This document shows, one piece after another, positions 18,822-29,184 of a DNA stretch of 64,000 nucleotides (the stretch's first letter is position 1; the number at the start of each line of letters is the position of its first letter). The stretch covers positions 1,722,483 to 1,786,482 of the forward strand of contig CAJJBQ010000002.1 of assembly GCA_905182405.1 (NCBI GenBank), in the 5' to 3' direction. The DNA comes from Akkermansiaceae bacterium. Lineage in GTDB: Bacteria > Verrucomicrobiota > Verrucomicrobiia > Verrucomicrobiales > Akkermansiaceae. The notes beneath the pieces were generated by a model, which saw only the letters and a list, made by a program, of their open reading frames with translations, ran no database searches and was not told where the DNA came from. The position numbers were made by a program, and so were the translations under genes.

Positions 18822-20024
18822 ATGAACCTTCCCGACTCCAAACAGCGCATCGCCCAGCTCAAGCATCTCCAAGCTTGGGAAACACACTCCGCCCGACTAC
18901 TCGGCGGCTGGCTTCCCGCCATCCGACTCTGGGAAGCGAAGCACGAAGTCGGCCTTCACCTTTGGCAGGATCTCGAAACCTCTCGCGAAATCCGCACCCG
19001 TCTCTGGGAACTCCGAGTCAATCGCCCCGACACCGCCGCCGTAACCGCCGGCGTGCTTCCAGCCATTCAAATTCTTGCAAGCGCCCAATACGACTTCGAA
19101 CTCATCGCCGGAATCTATCTCGGCGTCAAACAAGCCCTCGCTCAAGCTTACCGCGACTATCTTGCCAAAACCCACGCCACCTGGGACGCCCCGTCCATCG
19201 ACATTCTCACCCGCGCCGCTTCGCGAAAAGAATCCCAAATTGAATGGGCCGAGGCCTACCTCCAGCAGGTTGCTTACAAAGAAACCGATCAGCATCTTGT
19301 TCAGCGCTGGACCACCTTCACTCGCGAACTCATCGCCGCCACCGGATCCGTCACGGGCGAAAATCCCTCCATCGCCCTGCCCACTCCTCCTCCGGGATAT
19401 TCTTCCCGCCTTCCCTTCGGCGAAGCCAAACGCGACTCCCGCTTTAAAGTCCAACTCCAGGGATTCGAGCGTCCTCCCGTCGAAGACACCGATGCCCACA
19501 CGCTCTGGCAATTCGTTTCCTACACCATGGAAATGCAGGCCGCCGAAACCCTCGGTTCCGTCCTCTGGGAAGTCGATGGAATGGACTGGGAATTCTATTA
19601 CGACATCGCCCGCCACTGTCACGACGAATGCCGTCACTGCAAAATGGGCGAAGAACGCGTCCGCGAACTCGGCCATGAGATTCACGAGTTCCCCCAGTTC
19701 GTCGGAAACTACGCTTGGCGCCAAATCTACGACCCCATGCGACGCTACGCCATGCTCACCTACATCATCGAGCAGGACTCTTTCGCCCTCAAACACGAGA
19801 CCTATAAAAACTACGTCCAGCTCAACGACCACGCCTCCGCCGAAGCGATCCTCTACGACATCATCGACGAAACCATGCACGTCCGCTGGGGCACCAAATG
19901 GGTCGGCAAACTCATGGAGCATCAAAAGGAGACCCTTTCCCTCGACGACATCATTTTCGAATGTCGCCAAGCCGTCCTCGATAACTCCCTCGCTCCTGCC
20001 CAGCGATCTTCTGCAAAAAAGTGA
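18822..20024 (+). CDS. DUF455 ferritin-like protein
   Basis: A 400-residue soluble protein without signal peptide. The C-terminal half has the ferritin-like metal-site pattern: EMQAAETLGSVLWEVDG, then ARHCHDECRHCKMGEERVRE (His/Glu-rich), and ILYDIIDETMHVRWGTKWV, as in DUF455 proteins, which are predicted di-iron four-helix bundles of unknown reaction. The N-terminal 200 residues form another helical domain. No operon partner is evident. In this setting between sulfatase and sialic acid genes its role cannot be inferred. Confidence 0.75.
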   Translation: MNLPDSKQRIAQLKHLQAWETHSARLLGGWLPAIRLWEAKHEVGLHLWQDLETSREIRTRLWELRVNRPDTAAVTAGVLPAIQILASAQYDFELIAGIYLGVKQALAQAYRDYLAKTHATWDAPSIDILTRAASRKESQIEWAEAYLQQVAYKETDQHLVQRWTTFTRELIAATGSVTGENPSIALPTPPPGYSSRLPFGEAKRDSRFKVQLQGFERPPVEDTDAHTLWQFVSYTMEMQAAETLGSVLWEVDGMDWEFYYDIARHCHDECRHCKMGEERVRELGHEIHEFPQFVGNYAWRQIYDPMRRYAMLTYIIEQDSFALKHETYKNYVQLNDHASAEAILYDIIDETMHVRWGTKWVGKLMEHQKETLSLDDIIFECRQAVLDNSLAPAQRSSAKK

Positions 20025-20084
20025 ATGGCGCAAATCCTCCCTTTCAACCTTGTATCCCCCCCTAATTGATCCTAAAAAAGACTA

Positions 20085-20250
20085 ATGAAGAAATTTCTTT
20101 CTTCAAAGCCTCTCCAAATTGCCCAACTCCTCACGACGCGAATTCAAAAGGGAGAATGGACAACTGCTCTTCCTTCCGAACGAGTTTTGTCAGAAGAATA
20201 CCTTGTGAACCGAACCTCGATCCTTTCGGCCTTGGATATTCTCGAAGAAA
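20085..20250 (+). pseudogene. GntR-family regulator, N-terminal fragment
   Basis: The ATG at 20085 opens a GntR-type winged helix: LQIAQLLTTRIQKGEW, ALPSERVLSEEYLVNRTSIL, SALDILEEK. The DNA-binding domain breaks off after about 55 residues at the wing, where the frame is joined to sialidase sequence. The effector domain is absent. Since a sialic acid operon without regulator lies 8 kb away, this could be the remains of its repressor, but that is speculation. Confidence 0.6.
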
Positions 20251-20616
20251 AAACATCATTTCGCCACCGGAGAGCACTCGAAGCCAGACATCCTCATCTT
20301 CAGCAACATCGACACCCCAAATGCCACCCGCGAAAACGGCACCGTCTGGGCCTGCTTCGATGGCGGAAAAACTTGGCCCATCAAACGCCTCATCCTCCCC
20401 GGCCCCAGCCGCTACTCCGCCCTCATCGCTGGCCGCCCCGGCACCTCCTCAGAGGGCTTCATCTACCTCCACGGGGAGAACATCGCCAGCAAATCATCTT
20501 CGAAAAAGCTCATCTCCGACCTCTCCCAAAACCTCCCAAAAAATTGGACCAAGCCCCTTCCCTCGAAGTCCACCTTCCGCTTCGATCCCAAGACCTACAA
20601 CTGGACCGCGAAATAG
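20251..20616 (+). pseudogene. Sialidase (BNR-type) C-terminal fragment
   Basis: In a different frame from the GntR piece, codons from about 20251 read HHFATGEHSKPDILIFSNID, then NGTVWACFDGGKTWPIKRLI with a clear Asp-box-like SxDxGxTW relative, LPGPSRYSALIAGRPGT, and a tail to TAG at 20614-20616. This is the C-terminal third of a secreted exo-sialidase. No start or upstream part is present, so the gene was fused to a GntR fragment by a deletion. The intact gene would have released sialic acid for the nan operon downstream. Confidence 0.65.
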
Positions 20617-20655
20617 GTTCTTGTCAGAGCGGCACCCTTTTCACCAATCTCCAAA

Positions 20656-21666
20656 ATGCCGATTGATCTCCGCAGCGATACCGTCACCCGTCCCACTCCC
20701 GAGATGCTGGCAGCAATGGCCTCGGCAGAAGTGGGCGACGACGTCTTCGGCGACGACCCCACCGTCATCCGACTCGAAAAGCTCGCCGCTTCTTTGCTCG
20801 ATAAGGAAGCCGGGATATTTGTCCCGAGCGGAACGCAAAGCAATCTCTGCGCCCTCCTCACCCATTGTCAACGCGGCGACGAATACCTCGTCGGACAAAG
20901 CGCGCACGTCTACCTCTTCGAAGGCGGCGGCGGCGCGGTATTCGGCGGCATCCAACCACAGCCGATCGATCAGGAAGAGGACGGCACCCTAGATTTAGAA
21001 AAACTCGCAAGCCTCGTGAAGCCCGATAATTTTCACTACGCGCGCACCCGCTTGCTCTGCCTCGAAAACACCACTTGGGGCAAAGTCCTCCCGATGGAGT
21101 ATCTTGCAAAGGCGCGACAATTCGCCGACGAGCATGGCCTCGCGCTGCACCTCGATGGAGCTCGCATCCTCAACGCTGCAATCGCCTTGGGAAAACCTGC
21201 CGCCGATATTGCTAAACCCTTCGACTCCGTCTCCCTATGTCTCTCAAAAGGCTTGGGTGCACCCGTCGGATCGGTCCTCGTTGGCTCTGCCGATTTTATC
21301 AAACAAGCCAAGCGCTGGCGAAAAATGCTGGGCGGAGGAATGCGACAGTCCGGCCTCCTCGCCGCCGCCGGAATCCATGCCCTCGAAAACCACGTTGAGC
21401 GCCTCGCTGAAGATCATCAAAACGCTTCCCTTTTGGCCGAAGGACTTGCCGCCCTTGAGCACATCCAAGTCGACCCCGTCCAAACAAACATGGTCTTTGC
21501 CACCATCGACGACGCAAAATTACCAGCACTCCTCGACCACCTCAAAAGGCAAAAAATTCTTGCGGCCGGATACACCGGAGAGAAAGTGCGCCTCGTCACC
21601 CACCTCGGAATCACCGCAGTAGATATCGAAACCGCCCTCGCCGCCTTTGCCGAAGGACTGGCTTAG
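20656..21666 (+). CDS. ltaE: Low-specificity L-threonine aldolase
   Basis: 336 residues beginning [20 protein letters not shown], the hallmark start of threonine aldolases. [26 protein letters not shown] and the PLP lysine K198 in [14 protein letters not shown] are all present. The cytoplasmic PLP enzyme splits L-threonine or allo-threonine to glycine and acetaldehyde. It is 17 bp upstream of the PhoD-like gene and may be co-transcribed with it. It is slightly shorter than the E. coli enzyme is by a few residues only; nothing odd is seen. Confidence 0.93.
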   Translation: MPIDLRSDTVTRPTPEMLAAMASAEVGDDVFGDDPTVIRLEKLAASLLDKEAGIFVPSGTQSNLCALLTHCQRGDEYLVGQSAHVYLFEGGGGAVFGGIQPQPIDQEEDGTLDLEKLASLVKPDNFHYARTRLLCLENTTWGKVLPMEYLAKARQFADEHGLALHLDGARILNAAIALGKPAADIAKPFDSVSLCLSKGLGAPVGSVLVGSADFIKQAKRWRKMLGGGMRQSGLLAAAGIHALENHVERLAEDHQNASLLAEGLAALEHIQVDPVQTNMVFATIDDAKLPALLDHLKRQKILAAGYTGEKVRLVTHLGITAVDIETALAAFAEGLA

Positions 21667-21683
21667 TTTCCCCTCTTCAACCT

Positions 21684-22733
21684 ATGAACACTCCATCGCT
21701 CCCAGCCCTAATCCTCGCCCTCACTCTTCCCTTAGCTGCTCAGTCCACTAGCGAAGTCCATTCCGAAAAAACGATCACTAAAATCGCCTTCGGCTCCTGC
21801 AATAACCCCCGCGACAAAACCCCGGCCATCTTCAACGCCGTCATCGCTAAGCAGCCCGATATCTTTGTCTTCCTCGGCGACAACATCTACGGCGACACCA
21901 AGGACATGGACGTCTTGAAGAAAAAATACCAGGAACTCGAAGCAGTGGAAGACTTCCGCAAGCTCCGCGAGTCCACCACCATGCTCGCCACCTGGGACGA
22001 CCACGACTTCGGCACCAACGACGGAGGAAACACCTACCCAAAGCGAAAAGAATCCCAGCAGATCTTCCTCGATTTCTTCAAAGACCCAGCCGACTCACCA
22101 CGACGCACACGCGAGGGCATCTACGCCTCCTACTCCTTCGGTGAAAAAGGAAAGACCTGCCAAATCCTCGTCCTCGACACCCGCTACTTCCGCGACCTCA
22201 TCCCCAGAGCAAAAGAACACAGCGGCGGAGTCGGATGGTATGGCCCCACCAAGGACACTTCCAAAACTCTGCTTGGAGAAACCCAGTGGAAATGGCTCGA
22301 AGCCCAACTGCAAATTCCTGCCGACCTCCGCATCATCGCCAGCAGCATCCAGATGATCTCCTACGAAAAAGGAATGGAGAATTGGGGCAATGTCCCCCAC
22401 GAACAAAAACGCCTCTTTGGCCTCCTCAAAAAACACAAAGCCCATCACACCGTCGCAATCTCCGGCGACGTCCACTTCGCCGAGCTCTCGAAAACCAACA
22501 TCGACGACTACCCCTTCTACGATCTCACCAGCAGCGGCCTCAGCCACACCCACAAAGGCTGGGCCATGGCCGCTAATTCATTTCGAGTCGGCAAGTCCCA
22601 CTACGAACTCAACGCCGGACTCATCGAAATCGATTGGGAGAAAAAATCCCTCTCCCTTAACGTCTTCAACGGAAAGGGCAAAAACCTCATCGAACACCCG
22701 ATCAAATTTGGCGAACTGACTTTTTCTGAATGA
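21684..22733 (+). CDS. PhoD-like secreted metallophosphatase
   Basis: 349 residues with a signal peptide (about 1-19). IAFGSCNNPRD, FVFLGDNIYGD, TMLATWDDHDFGTNDGG and VAISGDVHFAE follow the order of metal-binding motifs of the alkaline phosphatase D/PhoD-like family (Ca/Fe-dependent phosphodiesterases/phosphatases). The C-terminus FYDLTSSGLSHTH is typical of the short alkaline phosphatase D-like group. Its stop overlaps the start of the next gene (ATGA at 22730-22733), so the fusion protein downstream is translationally coupled to it. Confidence 0.85.
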   Translation: MNTPSLPALILALTLPLAAQSTSEVHSEKTITKIAFGSCNNPRDKTPAIFNAVIAKQPDIFVFLGDNIYGDTKDMDVLKKKYQELEAVEDFRKLRESTTMLATWDDHDFGTNDGGNTYPKRKESQQIFLDFFKDPADSPRRTREGIYASYSFGEKGKTCQILVLDTRYFRDLIPRAKEHSGGVGWYGPTKDTSKTLLGETQWKWLEAQLQIPADLRIIASSIQMISYEKGMENWGNVPHEQKRLFGLLKKHKAHHTVAISGDVHFAELSKTNIDDYPFYDLTSSGLSHTHKGWAMAANSFRVGKSHYELNAGLIEIDWEKKSLSLNVFNGKGKNLIEHPIKFGELTFSE

Positions 22734-25700
22734 TCAGGATCCTCTCCCTACTTTTCCTATCTGCCCACTTTCTCGGCGGAGCCGAAAAACCGAATATCAT
22801 CGTCATCGTCGCCGACGATCTTGGCTCCGGTGACCTCGGCTTCACGGGCAACCCAAAGATCAAGACTCCCAATCTCGATCCACTCTCCAAAGGCGGAACC
22901 TCCTTCTCCCACTTCTATTTCCCCGCCCAAGTCTGCTCTCCCTCGCGCGCTGCCACCATCACCGGAAGAATGCCGCACCGCCACGGCCTCTATAGCTTTA
23001 TCGGAGGAAGCTCCGGCAAGCTGAGCCACCTTCCTAAATCCGAAATCACCATCCCTCAGCTTCTCCGCAAGAACGGCTACCAAACCGCCCTCGACCCCCT
23101 CCCGTCAATCGATCCCATCGCCCAATGGACCTTCGATCAACCCGGTGCGGGCTCTCTGACAGGCAGGGCCAAAATCGAATCCAACTCTCTCATCCGCCCG
23201 GAATACCCTACCTTTCCGGCAAAAAACAAGTCCCTCGCCCTTCCCGGACATCCCGCAGCCTGGCGCGTCCGCGAGTCAGATCTTCCCGTTTCCTCTTCGC
23301 TCCGCTTTACGAATGGCGAATCCATTACCATTGAAGCTTGGGTTTCCCTCAATTCCATCTCCTCGAATTCCTTCGCTTACCTCATTGGCAAGGGACGGAA
23401 CAAGACCAAAACCTTCACACCCGACAACCAAAACTGGGCACTCCGTCTCAAAGGCGACAAAGGATACGCTCTCCCCACTTTCCTCTTCCGCTCCGCCGGC
23501 GCAGAGTCGAACTACCATCGCTGGACGGCATCCGAAGGCCTCGACGCCGATGGCGCTTGGCACCATCTTGCCCTCTCCTACACCTTCGGGAAGCCCGAAT
23601 CCATTGTCGCCTACATCGATGGCACCCGCATCACTCAAGGGAGTTGGGATCTGGGCGGAAAAACAACCCGTCCCCCTGTCTCCGACGCCGACGACATTAT
23701 TATCGGGACCGGCAATGGCGGTTCCGCCGCAAACCAATTGAATGGTGCCATCGATCAGATCGCAATCTACCGCGTGCACCTCTCCAAGAAACTCCTCATC
23801 TCACGGTATCAACATCTCGCTCCGCCTTCGGCCATCGATCCCAATAAAATCCCAACGGACACCGTCCTCGTCGAGATTTGCGAGCAAGGAGTCCCCGGAG
23901 GCAAGGCTTGGCCCAAGCAGGACCCCCGCGCTAGCGAATCGTTCACCCGCCCCCATTTCGCCCTCCCTTCGCTTCCCTATCGCTATGTCGCCACCGGCGT
24001 CCGCGGCGATCGCAAGCAACCCTTCCTCCTTCGTGCCACCTCAAAAGTGATCCTCCCCGCCGGAACCCATCGCTTCCTCCTCCGAGGGAGAAACTCCGCC
24101 CGCCTCGTCATCGACAACAAGAAGATCATTCAAACAGGTTTCACCCCCCCCTCCGAGGGAGCCCTTGGATATACCAAAGACCAGGACGATTTCCTCAATC
24201 CCGGAGATCCCCATTTCCGCTTCGTCACTCCAGGCAATGAAGAAGGCCTCGCCACCTTCACCACTAAAGGAGGACAACACCTCATCTCCATTCAGCAACT
24301 TATCGGAAGCGGCGGTAATCGCCCCGAACCCGGTGAGTTCGTCGTCGCTCTTTCCCTCGAAGGTTCCTCCGACTGGCACCTCCTCACTCCGACTGACTCT
24401 CCCCTCGCCTACACCGACGAAACTTTTCCCACCTTCAAAAAGGAGCACACCCTCTGGGTCAAACAAACCAACCTTAAGCGCCGCACCACCCTCTTAAAAA
24501 AACACGCCCCCTACTGGGCCAAGCGCCGCGAAGCAGCTCAATCCTATCTCGCTTCACTTGAAACAATCGCTCTTCCGGCAGCGGCTGAAGGTCTTCCGGC
24601 AAATAATCAAGTCGATCATTTTCTGAACGCCCGAATCCAAAAAGCCACCTCGCAAATCAAAGAACACAAACCCGGACAAATTCACTTCTACCAACAGATC
24701 TTGCCCATTCTCAAAGCGAAATGCTTTTCCTGTCACCAGGGCGAAAAAACAAAAGGCGACCTTGACCTCTCCACTCTCGCCTCGGCCCTCGAAGGTGGCG
24801 AATTCGACGGCCCTGCCCTCACTGGAGGACACCCAGAAAAGAGCGCGCTCTTCGCACGCATCACCACCGGAGACGAAGAAGAGCGCATGCCACCGAAAGG
24901 CGACCTCGTCACCCCGAAAGAGCAAGCCCTCATCAAGACATGGATCACCCAAGGATCCCAATGGCCGGAATTCAATGTCGACCGCATTCATCTCACCGAA
25001 CAAAGCGACGATCTCACCTTCCTTCGCCGCGTCTCACTCGACACCATCGGCCTCCCACCCTCACTCATAGAGATCCAAAACTTTCTCTCTAACAAATCTC
25101 CCGACCGACGCGCTCGGGAAATTGACCGACTCCTTGCCGACCCGCGCTGGGCCGACAACTGGATGGGCTACTGGCAGGACATCCTCGCCGAGAATCCCAA
25201 CATCCTCAACCCAACGCTCAACAACACCGGCCCCTTCCGTTGGTGGCTTTACGAGTCCCTTCTCGATGAAAAACCACTCGACCTCATGGTCACCGAACTC
25301 ATCCGCATGCAGGGCAGTCCAAAGCTCGGCGGACCGGCCGGTTTCGAACTCGCTTCACAAAATGATGTCCCCATGGCCGCGAAAGGTCTCGTCCTCAGCT
25401 CGGCATTTTTGGGAGTGCAAATGAAGTGCGCCCGCTGCCACGATTCGCCTTCCCACAAGTCCCTTCAAAAGGACCTCTTCGAACTCGCCGCTCTCCTCAA
25501 TCGCGAACCAATCACGGTGCCCAAGACCAGCAGCGTCTCGCTCGAAATCCTCAGCAAAGGAGGACGCAAACCCTTAATCGAAGTCACTCTCAAGCCCGGA
25601 TCCAAGGTCGCGCCAGCCTGGCCCTTCAAAGAGTTCATCAACCCCGATATCGGCCATCAACTCGCGGAAAACCCGTCCGACACCCGCGACCTCCTCGCGG

Positions 25701-26701
25701 CACTCATCACCGCACCACAAAACGAACGCTTCGCCCAGGTCATGGCCAACCGTCTCTGGCAACAAATCATGGGCCGCGGCCTTGTCAAAGCACCCGGGGA
25801 TTGGGAAAAATCCGCTCCCGGTCATCCACACCTCCTCCGCTGGTTGGGTCACGAACTTGTGGGCAGCAACTACAGCCTGAAACACCTCGCCCGACTCATC
25901 CTCAACTCACACGCCTACCAACGTGCCAATGATCATTCCCTCAAGGAAACATCGCCTCTCTTTACCTCGCCAGCTCCACGCCGACTTCGAGCTGAACAAA
26001 TTGTCGACTCCCTCTTCCACGCCACCGGGAAACCTTTCCGCACCGAAGAAATGAACATCGATATCGATGGCCGACGTCCCCTCACTAGCAGCATCTCTCT
26101 TGGTCAACCGCGCCGCGCCTGGATGCTCGCCAGCCTTTCCAACGAACGGGATCGCCTCAGCCTGTCCTTGCCCCGCGTGCAAGCCGTTTCGGATGTCCTT
26201 TCGGCCTTCGGTTGGACCGCCAGCCGGCAATCCTCGACCAGCTCCCGCATCACCGATCCCAGCGCTCTGCAACCCGCTATCCTTTCCAACGGAACGATGA
26301 GCATCTGGCTCACGCGTCTCTCCGACGACCATGCTCTCACTGACTTTTCATTAAAGGATCAATCACTCGACACCTTCCTCGAACAACTCTTCCTGAAACT
26401 TCTCACCCGCAAACCCACGGCTGGGGAACTGAAACTCTACCGTGCCCATCTCTCCCCCGGCTATCAATCGCGCATTGTCGAGACCAGCCCAACGCCTCCT
26501 CTCAAAAAGATCCGCCCGCCCCGCTACGTCTCCTGGTATAACCATCTCGATCCCATCGCTGACGAAATCCGTCGCAAGGAAATCATCGCCGCACGCGCTG
26601 GTGACCCACCCACCAAACGTCTCGACCCAGCCTGGCGCGAGCGTTTTGAAGATCTCATCTGGTCGATCGTCAATTCACCCGAATGGATCTACACCCCATA
26701 A
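22730..26701 (+). CDS. Truncated sulfatase fused to LamG-cytochrome-DUF1549-DUF1553 protein
   Basis: 1323 residues in one frame. Residues 1-120 are a complete sulfatase start: signal peptide, [18 protein letters not shown]69-[14 protein letters not shown]. In true sulfatases a GKWHLG motif follows; here the chain switches directly to a LamG-like domain (about 125-370), then a PA14-like segment (about 430-560), a planctomycete-type cytochrome motif C665-F-S-C668-H, DUF1549 (about 765-925, with C900-A-R-C903-H), and DUF1553 (about 1000-1310). The last parts form the known PSD1 architecture of secreted Planctomycetes/Verrucomicrobia proteins, usually paired with DUF1501. The sulfatase part lacks its second half and cannot be catalytic; it may serve only as the signal peptide donor. 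Confidence 0.88.
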   Translation: MIRILSLLFLSAHFLGGAEKPNIIVIVADDLGSGDLGFTGNPKIKTPNLDPLSKGGTSFSHFYFPAQVCSPSRAATITGRMPHRHGLYSFIGGSSGKLSHLPKSEITIPQLLRKNGYQTALDPLPSIDPIAQWTFDQPGAGSLTGRAKIESNSLIRPEYPTFPAKNKSLALPGHPAAWRVRESDLPVSSSLRFTNGESITIEAWVSLNSISSNSFAYLIGKGRNKTKTFTPDNQNWALRLKGDKGYALPTFLFRSAGAESNYHRWTASEGLDADGAWHHLALSYTFGKPESIVAYIDGTRITQGSWDLGGKTTRPPVSDADDIIIGTGNGGSAANQLNGAIDQIAIYRVHLSKKLLISRYQHLAPPSAIDPNKIPTDTVLVEICEQGVPGGKAWPKQDPRASESFTRPHFALPSLPYRYVATGVRGDRKQPFLLRATSKVILPAGTHRFLLRGRNSARLVIDNKKIIQTGFTPPSEGALGYTKDQDDFLNPGDPHFRFVTPGNEEGLATFTTKGGQHLISIQQLIGSGGNRPEPGEFVVALSLEGSSDWHLLTPTDSPLAYTDETFPTFKKEHTLWVKQTNLKRRTTLLKKHAPYWAKRREAAQSYLASLETIALPAAAEGLPANNQVDHFLNARIQKATSQIKEHKPGQIHFYQQILPILKAKCFSCHQGEKTKGDLDLSTLASALEGGEFDGPALTGGHPEKSALFARITTGDEEERMPPKGDLVTPKEQALIKTWITQGSQWPEFNVDRIHLTEQSDDLTFLRRVSLDTIGLPPSLIEIQNFLSNKSPDRRAREIDRLLADPRWADNWMGYWQDILAENPNILNPTLNNTGPFRWWLYESLLDEKPLDLMVTELIRMQGSPKLGGPAGFELASQNDVPMAAKGLVLSSAFLGVQMKCARCHDSPSHKSLQKDLFELAALLNREPITVPKTSSVSLEILSKGGRKPLIEVTLKPGSKVAPAWPFKEFINPDIGHQLAENPSDTRDLLAALITAPQNERFAQVMANRLWQQIMGRGLVKAPGDWEKSAPGHPHLLRWLGHELVGSNYSLKHLARLILNSHAYQRANDHSLKETSPLFTSPAPRRLRAEQIVDSLFHATGKPFRTEEMNIDIDGRRPLTSSISLGQPRRAWMLASLSNERDRLSLSLPRVQAVSDVLSAFGWTASRQSSTSSRITDPSALQPAILSNGTMSIWLTRLSDDHALTDFSLKDQSLDTFLEQLFLKLLTRKPTAGELKLYRAHLSPGYQSRIVETSPTPPLKKIRPPRYVSWYNHLDPIADEIRRKEIIAARAGDPPTKRLDPAWRERFEDLIWSIVNSPEWIYTP

Positions 26702-26712
26702 CTCTCACTGAC

Positions 26713-27969
26713 ATGAATCGCCGCCACTTTCTCCAAACTTCATCGCTTGCTGCGCTCTCGACCCAAGCCTCCGCAAAAGCGGATGCCCCGAAAGGAAAAG
26801 CCGAACACTGCATCCTCATCTGGCTCGGTGGCGGCATGTCGCAAGTCGATACCTTTGACCCTAAAAAACAAGGTAGCTCCAAAATCCCCTTCGTCGCCGG
26901 CTCGGACTACCCCTCCATCGAGACCGCCGTTCGCGGAGTAAAAATCTCCGAGCACTTGTCAAAAACAGCCCGCTTCATGGACCGCATCACGGCAGTCCGT
27001 TCAATCAGCCATCAACTCATCGACGAGCACGCCCTTGCTTCCAACTTCGTGCACACCGGACGTCCCATCAGCGGATCCACCACCTATCCATCGATCGGTT
27101 CTATCATTGCCCAGCAACGGGGCTCGGCCAATCCCGATGTCCCCGCCTACATGCTCATCGGCTTTCCAAATGTCAGCCGCGGCTCCGGATTTCTAGGTGC
27201 TCAACACGGCAATATTTACCTCACCGATCTCAAGTCCGGACCCGCCGGATTCACCCGTCCGGATTTCCTCACGAACGAACGCATTGCAACCCGCAAGAAA
27301 CTCCTCAAACCGCTTCAGGACCGAATCCCCGCAGACTCCGTTTTGACCGACTACGAGAGAGCCCAAACCGAAGCCCTTCGTCTCGCCGGACCGAGCTTCA
27401 TGAAAAATTTCAATCTCAGCTCCGAGCCCGCCGATCTTCGTAACTCCTATCAAAGCGAATTCGGTCAACGCTGCCTCCTCGCCCGTCGCTTGGTTCAGGA
27501 CGGCGTCCGCTTTGTCGAACTCTCCCACAACCCGGGCTTCATCAACGGCACCGGTTGGGACACCCACGGCAAAGGACAACTCAAACAACACGCACTCATT
27601 CAAGATCTCGACAACGGCCTCGCCACCCTCATGGGTGATCTCGAAGAAAAGAACCTCCTCGACAAAACCCTCATTGTCCTCGCCACCGAGTTCGGACGAC
27701 CACCCGAGTTCGACGGAAATGGCGGCCGCGGTCATCAAGGCTCGGCCTTCTCGCTCGTCCTGGTCGGAGGTGGTTTAAATCATCAAGGCGCTTTCGGAGC
27801 CACCGACAGCCTCTCCAAAAAAGTCGTCGAAAACCCGGTTTCCATTCCCGACTTCCACGCCACAATTCATGCCGCACTGGGAATAAATCCCCACCACGAA
27901 CTCATGGACGGCACGCGCCCAGTCCCCATCACTGATGGAGGCATTCCCATCGCAACTCTCTTTTCCTAA
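26713..27969 (+). CDS. DUF1501 protein, Tat-type leader
   Basis: I take the ATG at 26713, which begins [20 protein letters not shown], a twin-arginine-like leader; the ORF could extend 10 codons upstream into the preceding gene. 418 residues: [60 protein letters not shown] and [21 protein letters not shown] are characteristic of DUF1501, a family related to alkaline phosphatase/sulfatase folds. It is almost always encoded next to a DUF1549/DUF1553 protein, as here. The joint function is unknown; roles in extracellular polysaccharide use have been proposed. Confidence 0.9.
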   Translation: MNRRHFLQTSSLAALSTQASAKADAPKGKAEHCILIWLGGGMSQVDTFDPKKQGSSKIPFVAGSDYPSIETAVRGVKISEHLSKTARFMDRITAVRSISHQLIDEHALASNFVHTGRPISGSTTYPSIGSIIAQQRGSANPDVPAYMLIGFPNVSRGSGFLGAQHGNIYLTDLKSGPAGFTRPDFLTNERIATRKKLLKPLQDRIPADSVLTDYERAQTEALRLAGPSFMKNFNLSSEPADLRNSYQSEFGQRCLLARRLVQDGVRFVELSHNPGFINGTGWDTHGKGQLKQHALIQDLDNGLATLMGDLEEKNLLDKTLIVLATEFGRPPEFDGNGGRGHQGSAFSLVLVGGGLNHQGAFGATDSLSKKVVENPVSIPDFHATIHAALGINPHHELMDGTRPVPITDGGIPIATLFS

Positions 27970-27990
27970 GGAAATCAGCACCGCCAAGCC

Positions 27991-29184
27991 CTACGTTTCA
28001 TCGGCACCTGCTGAGTCCAGCAACTGCCAGCAATACCACTGCATCCGTGGCAAATGAAAGGGCCCTTTGAATTGATTCCCTTTTAAAGGCGACGACACAC
28101 CACCATCGCGATGCAAATACCCAAACCACTCCCCATGCTCCCGGTCACAAAATTTCTCATGAGCATAGTCATGAATCATCCGATGCCACTTGGCATACTT
28201 TTCCTCCCCCGTTAACTGATACGCCAGCAGGGTCGCAATGATCGCCTCGCACTGAGGCCACCAAAACTTCATGTCATGCCAGTATTCTTGCACCGGCTTA
28301 TCGTAGACATCCTTAAAATAAATAATTCCTCCGTGCTCCTCGTCCCACCCGCGTTTCCACATGTAGTCGAGCATGCGACACCCGAGATCGATCAGCTCCG
28401 GGTCATTCCCCCGGCGTCTTGCTTCATCTAAAATAAACCACGCTCCTTCGATCGCGTGTCCCGGATTTAAGGTCCGCGCATCAATGTGATCCACCACTTC
28501 TCCGTCCATTCCGATCTGCTCCATGACACACTCGATGTCATCCTTCACAAACTCGCGGATCTCTCCGATGAAATCATCGATCTTGCGCTCCGCCAAGGCA
28601 TCGCCTCCATTGACCACTAATACCTGAGCCACCTGTAGAAAAATCATGGGCACGCCGATTCCCTTCGTCTGCCTTTCTTCTGTCCACTTCGGCTCGCCCG
28701 CCGCCACAATCCCATCGGCGTAGTCCATGCATCGCGCAAAAAGTTTCCGGGCTTCGCTCAGCCAAGCACCTTCCCCCGATGCTTTTCCATAAGCCGCATA
28801 GGCCATCACCGTAAATGCCTCCGAGAAAAAATACCGTCGCTTCCGAAGTGGTTTCCCTTCCCGGGTCACCAAGAAGAACATCCGACCGTCTTCATCGAAA
28901 CAATTGTCTCTCAGAAACTCGACCCCACTCTTTGCCGCCGCCAGCCACTCCGGCCGCTTCTCAACCGTGTTGTAAAGAGTCGCGAGCATCCACGCAAAGC
29001 GCCCCTGCAGCCACACCGACTTATCGGTATCGATCAGGCTTCCATCTTGGTCCCGCATCGACAGATACCCGCCGTGTTCCTGATCTACAATCTCCGGCAT
29101 CCAAAAGCCCAGCGTGTCATCCAAAAGACTCGTCCGATAAAAATCCCGCAAGCCCTCAAGCTCTTCTTCGCTATATCCACTCAT
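27991..29184 (-). CDS. AGE-family epimerase (N-acylglucosamine 2-epimerase type)
   Basis: I start at the ATG at 29184, which overlaps the stop of the upstream gene as TGATG. 397 residues of an (alpha/alpha)6 barrel: EHGGYLSMRDQDG, VWLQGRFAWMLATLYN, NPGHAIEGAWFILDEA with the conserved His, WWPQCEAIIATLLAY and HGEWFGYLHRDG. These match N-acetylglucosamine 2-epimerase/renin-binding proteins. With a sialic acid lyase and a mutarotase-transporter in the same operon the likely reaction is ManNAc to GlcNAc, replacing the NanK/NanE phosphorylated route. It is the last gene of the operon. Confidence 0.85.
   Translation of the reverse strand: MSGYSEEELEGLRDFYRTSLLDDTLGFWMPEIVDQEHGGYLSMRDQDGSLIDTDKSVWLQGRFAWMLATLYNTVEKRPEWLAAAKSGVEFLRDNCFDEDGRMFFLVTREGKPLRKRRYFFSEAFTVMAYAAYGKASGEGAWLSEARKLFARCMDYADGIVAAGEPKWTEERQTKGIGVPMIFLQVAQVLVVNGGDALAERKIDDFIGEIREFVKDDIECVMEQIGMDGEVVDHIDARTLNPGHAIEGAWFILDEARRRGNDPELIDLGCRMLDYMWKRGWDEEHGGIIYFKDVYDKPVQEYWHDMKFWWPQCEAIIATLLAYQLTGEEKYAKWHRMIHDYAHEKFCDREHGEWFGYLHRDGGVSSPLKGNQFKGPFHLPRMQWYCWQLLDSAGADET

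Noticed and set aside
18897..20033. 378-codon minus-strand frame opposite the DUF455 gene
   Set aside because: Antisense shadow: Val/Gly/Asp-rich translation without motifs, while the plus strand encodes a recognised family.
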